9,464 nt of DNA. Origin: CAYVZU01 sp964455935 (lineage in GTDB: Bacteria > Fibrobacterota > CAYVZU01). The stretch is from contig CAYVZU010000143.1 of NCBI GenBank assembly GCA_964455935.1, forward strand, positions 1 through 9,464, written 5' to 3'. Shown here in pieces: positions 1 through 5,833 of the stretch (positions are counted from its first letter, which is position 1; every line of letters starts with the position of its first letter). A model generated the notes under the pieces. It worked only from the letters and a program-made list of their open reading frames with translations, was not told where the DNA came from and ran no database searches. Both the position numbers and the translations under genes were made by a program.

Positions 1-624
1 TCGGCCTGCACGCTTTTTATGCAGGGCCGCTATTCCGAGGAAACCTCTCAAAATCTGGTGGCGTCGAGGTCCGGCTATAGCCGGATTGACGAAGTTTATT
101 CCTTGTCGCCCACCATCACATGGGGACTGGGGTCCTTCTTCCACCATCGCCAGGTGTTCGAGATCATCGCGGCTTATGTGCGAAGCCCGTTTGCCGCTTC
201 CAGCAACACGCTGAGCCGACAGTTGCGGTCCACATCGCAGGTCACCTGCTTTCTCGATCCCGTGAATCAGACTATTTTCACTTACGGGTTTTTGAAATCC
301 GATTTGGGCCTGCTTGACTCGTTGGATTATTACATGGTGCGCTCCAAGCAGCAGAAGCACGATTGGCTGCTGGAATGGAACCGGACTCTCTGGGGCGGCC
401 TGCAGTGGCGGCCCGGCTTTGGAATGGTGATCAATCGCAGGACCTCGTTTGATAATTCCACCCGAAGCTATGTGAATTTTCCGGCTCTCGCCAGCCGGAT
501 CTATTCACTGCGAGCCATTAGACCCGAGGGGCTTTTGACACTGTCGGCCCGCGCGCAATTTATTCAGGAAAGAGCGGATCGCGGATATTGGGATGCTTCC
601 GTCACGGCCCAAGGGGGCTTTTAG
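1..624 (+). CDS. C-terminal part of a probable outer-membrane beta-barrel protein (5' end outside window)
   Basis: The frame is open from the first base, so the gene begins upstream; the first internal ATG is at 19 but nothing marks it as a start. About 207 residues are visible. They are rich in aromatic and alternating polar/hydrophobic stretches (for example TLWGGLQWRPGFGMVI and LLTLSARAQFIQ), as in transmembrane beta-strands. The protein ends in YWDASVTAQGGF, with a terminal Phe and W-A-V-A-G-F at alternating positions, which resembles the C-terminal signal read by the BAM assembly machinery. I infer an outer-membrane location. No TonB-receptor, porin or secretin family motif is recognisable, so transport function and substrate are unknown. 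The stop is followed after 28 nt by a large palindromic element that may end the transcript. Confidence 0.6.
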   Translation, partial: SACTLFMQGRYSEETSQNLVASRSGYSRIDEVYSLSPTITWGLGSFFHHRQVFEIIAAYVRSPFAASSNTLSRQLRSTSQVTCFLDPVNQTIFTYGFLKSDLGLLDSLDYYMVRSKQQKHDWLLEWNRTLWGGLQWRPGFGMVINRRTSFDNSTRSYVNFPALASRIYSLRAIRPEGLLTLSARAQFIQERADRGYWDASVTAQGGF

Positions 625-651
625 TAATGACTCCCGCCTTTCGAAAGAACT

Positions 652-785
652 ATGAAACCACAGAGTAATACTGAGACCGGAGAAGATGACAGGGAGAGGA
701 GAAAATTTTTTCCGGCGCGGTGCGCGCCAGAAAGATTTCCCTCCGTGTTCTCCTTCTCAACTCGGATTTCTCTCTGTGGTTTCAT
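652..785. repeat. 134-bp imperfect palindromic (MITE-like) element, CACAGAG/CTCTGTG type
   Basis: The ends are perfect 14-bp inverted repeats, ATGAAACCACAGAG at 652-665 and CTCTGTGGTTTCAT at 772-785. The arms stay partly complementary inward (GGAGAAG on the left against CTTCTC on the right). The centre holds a perfect 6-bp GC hairpin, GGCGCG-GTG-CGCGCC at 714-728. Transcribed, it would fold into one long stem-loop. No coding capacity is evident. It lies 28 nt after the barrel-protein stop and 27 nt before the lipoprotein start at 813, so it may act as a terminator or processing site between them (inference). It shares its terminal motif with the element at 1429-1542. Confidence 0.8.
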
Positions 786-812
786 GGAAACCTGTATAGG
801 ATATAAGCCGGT

Positions 813-1415
813 ATGTTGAACTCAATCGGGAGAGCGCTCTTCCTGGAAAACGGCCAACGCCGAACCGGATTGCTGTTTTTGGCATTGGTCCTTGCCGGAA
901 CCGGCTGTTGGCCGTTTGAACCTCGTACGGCAGAGCCCCCGCTGAACGTGAATCCTCCGCCCACAGCCTGGACTCCGGAAGAAACCCCGGGGGTGCTGCA
1001 GAGCGTTTATAATCAGCCTTTGCCGGCGCAGAGCCTGGATTATATCCTCATGCCTGAATTCCGTTTCCACAGCGACCCCACCGACGCCGCCGGCGCTTGG
1101 GAGTGGAATCGCGATACGGAAATTCAGATTACCGCGACAATTCTGGCGCGTTTTGGCGACCTTGTGCTTCAATTCGATACCACCAATGTGAAGGACCCGG
1201 ACCCATCGCAGGACTCGGTTTGGATTTCGCGGCAATACCGGCTGAGCGCCGCGGATTCCATGGGTGTCACCGAGTATGCCGGCCGGGCCGAATTCATGGC
1301 GGTGAGGAAAGCCACCGGCGCATGGATGATCAGGCACTGGTACGATCATGACATGAAGGCGGATTCCTTCCCCACGTGGGGGCAGCTTAAGATTCGCCAC
1401 AGGTCGGGACTATGA
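813..1415 (+). CDS. Small lipoprotein, NTF2-like fold suspected (first of a tandem pair)
   Basis: This 200-residue protein begins with a positively charged n-region and a hydrophobic stretch, LLFLALVLAGTGC. The Cys at about residue 32 is the likely lipidation site, although the residues before it are not a textbook lipobox. A Pro-rich linker follows (EPPLNVNPPPTAWTP). The mature part has GVLQSVYNQPLPAQSLDYILMPEFRFH, an acidic WEWNRDTE segment, and ends with a GAWMIRHWYDHD motif. That order (helix, 'line of defence' strand, final Trp-rich strand) resembles NTF2/SnoaL-like domains, but no catalytic residues can be assigned. The stop TGA (1413-1415) overlaps an ATG at 1412. The protein at 1571-2158 has the same layout, so the two are probably diverged duplicates. 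The ribosome-binding site is weak (AGGA near 798). Function unknown; envelope location inferred. Confidence 0.75.
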   Translation: MLNSIGRALFLENGQRRTGLLFLALVLAGTGCWPFEPRTAEPPLNVNPPPTAWTPEETPGVLQSVYNQPLPAQSLDYILMPEFRFHSDPTDAAGAWEWNRDTEIQITATILARFGDLVLQFDTTNVKDPDPSQDSVWISRQYRLSAADSMGVTEYAGRAEFMAVRKATGAWMIRHWYDHDMKADSFPTWGQLKIRHRSGL

Positions 1416-1428
1416 AAAAAGGCAATTA

Positions 1429-1542
1429 CTCACCACAAAGGCACGGAGTTCACAGAGGAAAGAGGTTCCTGGGCCAAAGCCTTTCTGTGCAAACTCTCCT
1501 TCTCTGTGACAATCTCCGTGTGCTCTGTGACTCTGCGGTGAG
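1429..1542. repeat. 114-bp imperfect palindromic (MITE-like) element, CACAGAG/CTCTGTG type
   Basis: The left end CTCACCACAAAGGCACGGAG (from 1429) is an imperfect inverted copy of the right end, whose complement reads CTCACCGCAGAGTCACAGAG (ending 1542). Further inside, TTCACAGAGG on the left pairs with TTCTCTGTGAC on the right. The left arm is built of short related units (CAAAG, CACGGAG, CACAGAG). It is a second member of the type seen at 652-785. Length is 114 bp, a multiple of three, and the frame starting at 1412 stays open through it. That frame's translation here (SPQRHGVHRG...LLLCDNLRVLCDSAVR) looks like translated repeat, not protein. The element starts 13 nt after the first lipoprotein's stop. 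Confidence 0.8.
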
Positions 1543-1570
1543 GCTTGCTTTCCGGGATCTGAGCGGTTAC

Positions 1571-2158
1571 TTGAAAAGAAACCTTTGTGCGAAAATGATC
1601 CTGATTTTGCTGGCGCTTGGTTGCCAGAACCCATTTTCGCCGCCGCAGCGTCTTCCTCCATCGGGCGGGTTCGACCTGAGCAACAGCAGTCCGCCGAACC
1701 TGTTTCGAAATCTGGAAACCGCCTATTTCAACCGGAGCCTGGACGATTTCATGTCCCTGTTGGCCCAAGACTTTAAGTTCGCGGTAAGTCCTGATTTTGT
1801 TCCGCAGGAGTTGGGAACACGAGAACGGCTGAGGGCCGCCGATCTGGACTCCGATTCCATTCTCGAAATGTACTGGGGACGTGATTGGGAAGAGGAAAAC
1901 CATAAGCGGATCTTCGCGGTGGCCGACTACATTCAGCTTTTATTGCTCTGTCCCGATTCAACACAGTGGCAGCCTTGGAGAGATCCCGCGACCGGAGACC
2001 GAAAGGGGATTTACGTCACGATCGACAACCCACGGCTGATCCTTACCACCCAAGGCCGGAGGTGGGAACTGGGGACTTCCCGGCAGAAATTTGGCCTTTA
2101 CAAAAACCCCGCGGATACAAACCTTTGGCTTATTGGCGAATGGCATGAGGAAGGATAG
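1571..2158 (+). CDS. Small lipoprotein, NTF2-like fold suspected (second of a tandem pair)
   Basis: From a TTG at 1571 the protein reads MKRNLCAKMILILLALGC-QNPF, a convincing lipoprotein signal peptide with charged n-region, short hydrophobic core and Cys at residue 18. The ATG at 1595 would give a core too short and uncharged. An ATG at 1412 is in frame and overlaps the preceding stop, but it would put translated repeat in front of the signal peptide. The mature region contains NLFRNLETAYFNRSLDDFMSL, then LAQDFKFAVSPD, a W-G-R-D-W-E-E-E acidic patch, ADYIQLLLL and a final LWLIGEWHEE. This is typical of NTF2-like 'small domain plus Trp-rich last strand' lipoproteins and matches the layout of the protein at 813-1415. 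About 196 residues from the TTG. Function unknown. The start choice is the least certain part. Confidence 0.72.
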   Translation: MKRNLCAKMILILLALGCQNPFSPPQRLPPSGGFDLSNSSPPNLFRNLETAYFNRSLDDFMSLLAQDFKFAVSPDFVPQELGTRERLRAADLDSDSILEMYWGRDWEEENHKRIFAVADYIQLLLLCPDSTQWQPWRDPATGDRKGIYVTIDNPRLILTTQGRRWELGTSRQKFGLYKNPADTNLWLIGEWHEEG

Positions 2159-2364
2159 GGGGAGAATCGGGAGTGTTGTAAGTCGAAAGAAGTGAGTCGG
2201 GGTACAGGTCAGGTGAATGCGTAGGTGGAATGGGCCAAGCCAAAAGAATATGCGTCGCAGTGCATCCGCCGCATCCATTCATCAACACATCAACGCATCA
2301 ACCCGCAGCCCGGTAGCGGGCGTTGCTATACCGTGATGCCATGACTTATTCTTTTTCAATCACA
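2159..2364. other. Intergenic spacer with 3 x 8-bp tandem repeat and a GC hairpin
   Basis: No gene is visible here. Three tandem copies of CATCAACN occupy 2280-2303. The stretch GGTGAATGCGTAGGTGGAATGG (about 2212-2232) is weakly complementary to the 2270-2303 region, so this may be the eroded remains of another palindrome. A perfect 5-bp hairpin, GCCCG-GTAG-CGGGC, spans 2308-2321 just upstream of the next gene. It lacks a T-run, so it is not a standard terminator. No convincing promoter was recognised. Confidence 0.45.
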
Positions 2365-3408
2365 ATGCAAAAATCCTGCTTCCGACTATGGCTTTTGGTT
2401 TGGCTGATGCTGTTTGCCGCAGCATTGTGTTCCGGGGCGGACAAGCCTGCGCAGGCCGGGGAAGGCCTGCGTTCGCCGCTGCTCCGGCGCCAGGAACTCT
2501 ACCGGCAATCCGGAATCGGCCCTTCCTCCATCCGGACAACCCGGACGCAGGACCGCACGGTCGAGCGGGTGAAGGTGCCGCGCAACATTCCCCTGGTCGA
2601 TTTTGCCTTCCGGCTCTGGAGCGCGCTCCAGCCGCTGAGCCCCGTTGATGTACTGGAAAAGGGCCGCGGCCCTTCCCGGTGCATCGAGGTCCGCTTCCGC
2701 GAAGAGAATCGCGATTGGCTGATTGTGCTTGGCTATGGCGATCCGCTGCGGCGGTTTGCGCTGGTCCTTGTTCTTGAAGGCCTGGAAACAGCCGAGCCGT
2801 GGCTGGTTGAGGAATTCGTGCGCATTTCGCCCAGCTTTGGATATGTTGTCCCGCCCGCGTTCCTTTCCAAGGCCTGCTTGCTTTTGCAGAACCGCGGCGA
2901 ACTCCTGGTCCAGCTTCCACTGGAACCCGTCCGTTCGCAACCCGGCGGGCCCGCGCCGATTCTCCTTCAAAGCCCGGCCCCTGAAGTGCGCAAGAGCCTT
3001 GGTTTCCTGCGTTCGCCCGCCTGCCCGGTGGCCGGGGTCGTCCCCCCCGAAAATTCGGTCGTTCTGGGGGACGAGCGCATGACGACCATTGTGCTTGAAG
3101 AAATCCGGAAGCGGAAGACATATTTTCTTGAGCTGAAGCCCATGCGCAATTCGTTGGCCTCCGGGGCGGCGGCCGCGGCCGGGGTCCATTACCTGGCCTG
3201 TCGTGAAAGGCTCAGCAGGAACGCCGATACATCCGAGGTCCAAATGCGCAGATTGATTGTGGCGGCCGGCAAGACCGGAAAGGCGATTGCCGCCGGCCGC
3301 GTTTCGGAACCGATGCTGGCAACGATCCACAAACTGATTCCGGAGCTGGAGGTCAACGGCATGGAATTTTGCCTCCCTTCGGCGCTGATATTTCCGCGAC
3401 AACAATAG
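2365..3408 (+). CDS. Exported divergent polysaccharide deacetylase-like (YibQ-type) protein, probably catalytically inactive
   Basis: From the ATG at 2365 the product is 347 residues and starts with a classic Sec signal peptide (MQKSCFRLWLLVWLMLFAAALCSGADKPAQA). ATG 2341 and TTG 2323 are in-frame alternatives; none has a strong ribosome-binding site. Residues about 60-125 form an N-terminal region without recognised motifs. From about residue 130 the sequence follows the divergent polysaccharide deacetylase pattern: FALVLVLEGLE (133-141), GELLVQLPLEP (178-188), VAGVVPPENS (222-231), a V-L-E-E-I-R-K-R helix then TYFLEL (243-257), GKAIAAGR (305-312), and LIPELEVNGMEFCLPSALI (324-342). In the family these segments normally read VIDDLG, LLHLPMEP and GVNNHMGS. 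Here the Asp pair is E-G, and the His residues are replaced. I infer the fold is kept but metal-dependent hydrolysis is lost. Periplasmic. It lies 8 nt upstream of pdxJ, so an operon is likely. Confidence 0.72.
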   Translation: MQKSCFRLWLLVWLMLFAAALCSGADKPAQAGEGLRSPLLRRQELYRQSGIGPSSIRTTRTQDRTVERVKVPRNIPLVDFAFRLWSALQPLSPVDVLEKGRGPSRCIEVRFREENRDWLIVLGYGDPLRRFALVLVLEGLETAEPWLVEEFVRISPSFGYVVPPAFLSKACLLLQNRGELLVQLPLEPVRSQPGGPAPILLQSPAPEVRKSLGFLRSPACPVAGVVPPENSVVLGDERMTTIVLEEIRKRKTYFLELKPMRNSLASGAAAAAGVHYLACRERLSRNADTSEVQMRRLIVAAGKTGKAIAAGRVSEPMLATIHKLIPELEVNGMEFCLPSALIFPRQQ

Positions 3409-3411
3409 GAG
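3407..3411 (+). promoter_or_regulatory. Ribosome-binding site deciding the pdxJ start
   Basis: AGGAG lies 5 nt upstream of ATG 3417 and overlaps the TAG stop of the upstream gene (3406-3408), an arrangement that favours translational coupling. It selects 3417 over the upstream in-frame ATG at 3369. Confidence 0.75.
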
Positions 3412-3416
3412 TGCCT

Positions 3417-4127
3417 ATGGCCACACTGGGCGTGAACATCGATCACATTGCCACGGTCCGTGAAACGCGCAAGGGACAAAGTCCCGATCCCGTGGAGGCC
3501 GCGGTATTGGCCGAGCTGGCCGGGGCCAACGGCATCACCTGCCATTTGCGCGAGGACCGGCGTCATGTTCAGGATCGGGATGTGCGCATCCTGAAGAAGA
3601 CCGTCAAGACCCATCTGAATCTGGAAATGGCGCCCACGGCGGAGATGGTGCAGTTCGCGGTGGATGTACTGCCCTATATGGCCACATTGGTGCCGGAGAA
3701 GCGGGCCGAGTTGACCACCGAGGGGGGGCTGGACATTGTGGCTTCGGAACGCGAAATTTCAAGCGTTGTCGAGACGCTGCAGCGCAACAACGTGCGGGTG
3801 AGCCTCTTCATCGACCCGGACCTCAAACAGATCAAGGCCGCCAAACGCACCGGCGCCAGCACGGTCGAGATTCACACCGGACTCTACGCCAATGCCACCG
3901 GCGACAGCCGGTCCGAGGAGATCTATCGCTTGACCGATTCCGTCATTGCCTCGCACAAGCTGGGTCTTCGCGTCAATGCCGGTCATGGCCTCGATTACAG
4001 CAATGTTATGGGAATCGCCCGCCTGGATCACATCGAGGAGCTCAACATCGGCTACTCCATTGTCGCCCGGGCCTGCCTTGTGGGTATGGATCGGGCGGTG
4101 CGCGATATGCTGGCCCTGATCCGGTAG
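3417..4127 (+). CDS. pdxJ: Pyridoxine 5'-phosphate synthase
   Basis: PdxJ condenses 1-deoxy-D-xylulose 5-phosphate with 3-amino-2-oxopropyl phosphate to make pyridoxine 5'-phosphate, the ring-forming step of DXP-dependent vitamin B6 synthesis in the cytoplasm. The 236-residue length is normal for this TIM-barrel family. Signature segments are present and in order: GVNIDHIATVRETR (H10), GITCHLREDRRHVQDRDV (H43, R45, H50), LNLEMAP (E70), LVPEKRAELTTEGGLD (93-106), VSLFIDPD, VEIHTGLYA and RVNAGHGLDY (H190). H43, E70 and H190 correspond to the family's catalytic His, Glu and His. The start at 3417 is supported by AGGAG at 3407-3411, which overlaps the upstream stop, and by the N-terminus usual for the family; a longer in-frame ATG at 3369 overlaps the previous gene. 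Its partner pdxA is not in the window. The gene ends 1 nt before a palindromic element. Confidence 0.97.
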   Translation: MATLGVNIDHIATVRETRKGQSPDPVEAAVLAELAGANGITCHLREDRRHVQDRDVRILKKTVKTHLNLEMAPTAEMVQFAVDVLPYMATLVPEKRAELTTEGGLDIVASEREISSVVETLQRNNVRVSLFIDPDLKQIKAAKRTGASTVEIHTGLYANATGDSRSEEIYRLTDSVIASHKLGLRVNAGHGLDYSNVMGIARLDHIEELNIGYSIVARACLVGMDRAVRDMLALIR

Positions 4128-4128
4128 G

Positions 4129-4320
4129 GCCTAACCCGATCTATTCATAAACTTTCGTACACGAGGGTCACAAGTGTCTGTCAGATACGGCCAACCGCAG
4201 GACCGGGCAACCGGAAGCGTACTTGAAAAGTACGTTGAGGATGCACGGGCCGAGGACGGCCGGAGATGATAGGCAATCGTGGGCCGCAGTAGAAATGTTT
4301 GTGAATAGGTCGGGTTAAGC
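4129..4320. repeat. 192-bp palindromic element with ACCCGA-containing terminal inverted repeats and internal hairpins
   Basis: The left end GCCTAACCCGATCTATTCAT (from 4129) and the complement of the right end, GCTTAACCCGACCTATTCAC (ending 4320), form inverted repeats that continue to AAACTTTC / AAACATTTC, about 28 nt with a few differences. Inside are three clean hairpins: CCGG-GCAA-CCGG at 4203-4214 (a GNRA-type tetraloop), CGTACTT-GAA-AAGTACG at 4218-4234, and GGCCG-AGGA-CGGCC at 4248-4261. No protein is credible in any frame. It starts 1 nt after the pdxJ stop. It could be a non-autonomous transposon, a structured RNA, or both. No flanking target duplication is evident. Confidence 0.78.
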
Positions 4321-4473
4321 TCGCCTCTTGCTTTCGATTGTCCATTCCGCCAGATTTCCATTGCCTGCCGGCGTAGTGCCCCCCGGCATTGGATGGCAGG
4401 TACAAAACATCCGAAAAATTTGGATCTCGCGGCGGGATATTTTTTTCCCGCCGGCTCACGGGAGAGTGCGACA
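4321..4473 (+). promoter_or_regulatory. Leader region upstream of the FAD oxidoreductase, with two hairpins
   Basis: This 153-nt spacer holds a stem TGCCGG/CCGGCA (4366-4371 with 4383-4388, 11-nt loop) and a perfect 8-bp stem CGGCGGGA/TCCCGCCG (4430-4437 with 4446-4453) whose 8-nt loop is T-rich. The second hairpin ends 6 nt before the GGGAGAG ribosome-binding site (4460-4466). That position could affect translation initiation. The U-run is in the loop, not after the stem, so it is not a standard intrinsic terminator. A promoter for the downstream gene is expected here but no clear -35/-10 pair was identified. Confidence 0.4.
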
Positions 4474-5598
4474 ATGGACGCGGATATAACCATCATTGGC
4501 GCCGGCGTGGTCGGGTTGGCCATTGCACGGCAGGTCGGTTGTGCCGGGCGGGATGTTTTCCTGCTGGAGCAGCATGAGTCGTTTGGAAAGGAAACCAGCA
4601 GCCGCAACAGCGAGGTGATCCATGCGGGGATCTACTACCCCGCCGGGTCCCTGAAGGCGAAGCTTTGTGTCGAGGGCGCCGAGATGCTTTATGCCCTTTG
4701 CGCGGAGCACAAGATCCCCCATGCCCGGATTGGAAAGTTGATCGTGGCGGTCGATGACAACGAGGTCTCCTCGCTCGCGGAGCTCAAAGCCAAAGCCGAA
4801 GCCAATGGCGCCAGGGGGCTTGCGCTTCTGACGGCGCAGGAGGTTTTGCAGCTCGAGCCCCACGTTCGGGCAACGGCCGGTCTTTTCTCGCCCTCCACGG
4901 GGATCATCGACTCCCATGGCCTTATGCAATTCTACGAATCCGCCGCCGAGGCTAACGGCGTCTCGATTGTTTATGGCTGTCGTGTGCTGGCTGTGGACAG
5001 AGTGAGCGACGGCTATCGTCTTGAAATCCGAGACAGCCAGGGCCCGTGCAAACTGCAGACCCGGATTGTGGTGAACGCGGCGGGACTGCATGCGCACCAC
5101 GTGGCGGCCATGGCGGGTCGCAACGCGGAACGCTATTCATACCGGCTCCATTACTGCAAAGGCGAGTATTTCAGCGTAAATCCGTCCAAGGGTAAATTGG
5201 TGGGCCGCCTGGTCTATCCGTCTCCGTTGCACGAGTTGACCGGATTGGGCATCCACGCGACCAAGGACCTGGGCGGCCGCCTCAAGCTGGGCCCCAATGC
5301 GTTTTATTTGGGTTCCCTCGACTACAGTGTGGACCCGGCGCACGGGGTCGAATTCTACGATTCGGTCAAGGGCTTCCTGCCCTTTCTTGAACCGGACGAC
5401 CTATTGCCCGACACCGCCGGCATCCGACCCAAACTGCAAGGGCCCGGACAGCCTTTCGCCGATTTTGTGATTCAGCACGAAACCGCTCTGGGCTTGCCCG
5501 GCTGGATCAATTTGATCGGAATCGAATCGCCGGGTCTTACCGCCTCACCGGCGATTGCACAAGTCGTAGCGGATATGGTGAATTCGATTCTGGCGTGA
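4474..5598 (+). CDS. FAD-dependent oxidoreductase, L-2-hydroxyglutarate dehydrogenase-like
   Basis: The 374-residue protein opens with an FAD-binding Rossmann motif, ITIIGAGVVGLAIA (5-18), ending in an acidic LLEQHE (30-35). It continues with the family signature SSRNSEVIHAGIYYPAGSLKAKLCVEG (42-68), then GLFSPSTGIIDSHGL (136-150), VVNAAGLHAHHVA (199-211), CKGEYFSV (228-235), LGIHATKDLGGRLKLGPNA (258-276) and a C-terminal GIESPGLTASPAIA (349-362). These match LhgO/L2HGDH-type enzymes, which oxidise L-2-hydroxyglutarate to 2-oxoglutarate and pass electrons on; some relatives act on other 2-hydroxy acids or glycerol 3-phosphate, so the substrate is not settled. No signal peptide, so cytoplasmic or peripheral on the inner membrane. 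The start at 4474 has GGGAGAG 7 nt upstream and puts the FAD motif at the N-terminus; ATG 4393 is in frame but would add 27 residues that include the leader hairpin. Confidence 0.88.
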   Translation: MDADITIIGAGVVGLAIARQVGCAGRDVFLLEQHESFGKETSSRNSEVIHAGIYYPAGSLKAKLCVEGAEMLYALCAEHKIPHARIGKLIVAVDDNEVSSLAELKAKAEANGARGLALLTAQEVLQLEPHVRATAGLFSPSTGIIDSHGLMQFYESAAEANGVSIVYGCRVLAVDRVSDGYRLEIRDSQGPCKLQTRIVVNAAGLHAHHVAAMAGRNAERYSYRLHYCKGEYFSVNPSKGKLVGRLVYPSPLHELTGLGIHATKDLGGRLKLGPNAFYLGSLDYSVDPAHGVEFYDSVKGFLPFLEPDDLLPDTAGIRPKLQGPGQPFADFVIQHETALGLPGWINLIGIESPGLTASPAIAQVVADMVNSILA

Positions 5599-5633
5599 AA
5601 TGGTGAACTTATAACTACTCCGTACTTCCGCCA

Positions 5634-5710
5634 CCCTCACCTTAGTCCTCTCCCTTCTAAGGGAGAGGAAAAAAACCCTCGCCCCTCCGAGGGAGAGGGT
5701 AGGGTGAGGG
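5634..5710. repeat. 77-bp nested palindromic element of the CCCTC/GAGGG type
   Basis: The outer arms CCCTCACCTTA (5634-5644) and TAGGGTGAGGG (5700-5710) pair with one mismatch. Between them sit two inner hairpins: a perfect 11-bp stem TCCTCTCCCTT/AAGGGAGAGGA (5646-5656 with 5659-5669), and an imperfect stem CCCTCGCCCCTC/GAGGGAGAGGG (5676-5699). Folded, this is a three-way junction. From memory, similar CCCTCACCC...CTCTCCC...GGGAGAGGG elements are scattered widely through bacterial genomes as intergenic repeats. It sits between the convergent oxidoreductase and GH94 genes. Confidence 0.8.
5669..5699 (-). terminator. Intrinsic terminator for the GH94 gene, inside the nested palindrome
   Basis: Read on the minus strand, the hairpin at 5676-5699 is followed directly by seven Ts (5669-5675), the form of a Rho-independent terminator. 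It lies about 135 nt downstream of the GH94 stop. On the plus strand the perfect hairpin at 5646-5669 is followed by As, so it would not be a standard terminator for the oxidoreductase gene. Confidence 0.5.
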
Positions 5711-5733
5711 GGCTGAGCAGTTACAGGGATTTT

Positions 5734-5833
5734 AATTACGAATGGGAAATTATGAATGGGGACGCTGATCGGATTATTCATTCTGCGGTTTCCGGTGTGG
5801 TCCTTTTCAATTCATCATTGACGATTCATAATT
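5734..5833. repeat. AT-rich inverted-repeat element abutting the GH94 stop codon
   Basis: The 24-nt left arm (5734-5757, AATTACGAAT...ATTATGAAT) and the 24-nt right arm (5810-5833, ATTCATCATT...TCATAATT) are complementary at 19 of 24 positions and flank a 52-nt loop. The right arm ends 1 nt before the GH94 stop codon (5835-5837 on the minus strand). It is distinct in composition and sequence from the nested palindrome 23 nt away. The loop has no recognisable content. Confidence 0.55.

Noticed and set aside
822..1400. Minus-strand open frame of 192 codons opposite the first lipoprotein
   Set aside because: The plus strand has a signal peptide, a paralogue next door and an abutting downstream gene; the minus strand has none of these.
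2280..2303. Tandem CATCAACN units considered as a CRISPR or iteron array
   Set aside because: Three 8-bp units with no spacers and no cas or rep gene nearby; too short for either.
2386..3405. Long minus-strand open frame (339 codons) opposite the deacetylase-like gene
   Set aside because: GC-rich shadow of the plus-strand gene, which has a signal peptide and family motifs; the antisense product is rich in Arg, Gly and Pro and has no motif.
3369..3416. Upstream in-frame ATG as the pdxJ start
   Set aside because: It would overlap the preceding gene by 40 nt and add 16 residues not found in the family; the start at 3417 has its own AGGAG.
4129..4320. Group II intron fragment or IscB-type guide RNA as an identity for the palindromic element
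   Set aside because: I could not find a domain V-like hairpin with an AGC triad on either strand, and there is no reverse transcriptase or nuclease gene adjacent. The long terminal inverted repeats do not fit an intron end.
4131..4607. 158-codon open frame on the minus strand after pdxJ
   Set aside because: It reads through the 192-bp palindromic element and the leader of the oxidoreductase and overlaps that gene's start. Its composition is repeat-like and it has no recognisable motif.
5545..5781. Short minus-strand open frame in the convergent spacer
   Set aside because: Its translation (PHPTLSLGGARVFF...) is a translated nested palindrome of a type often mis-annotated as protein.
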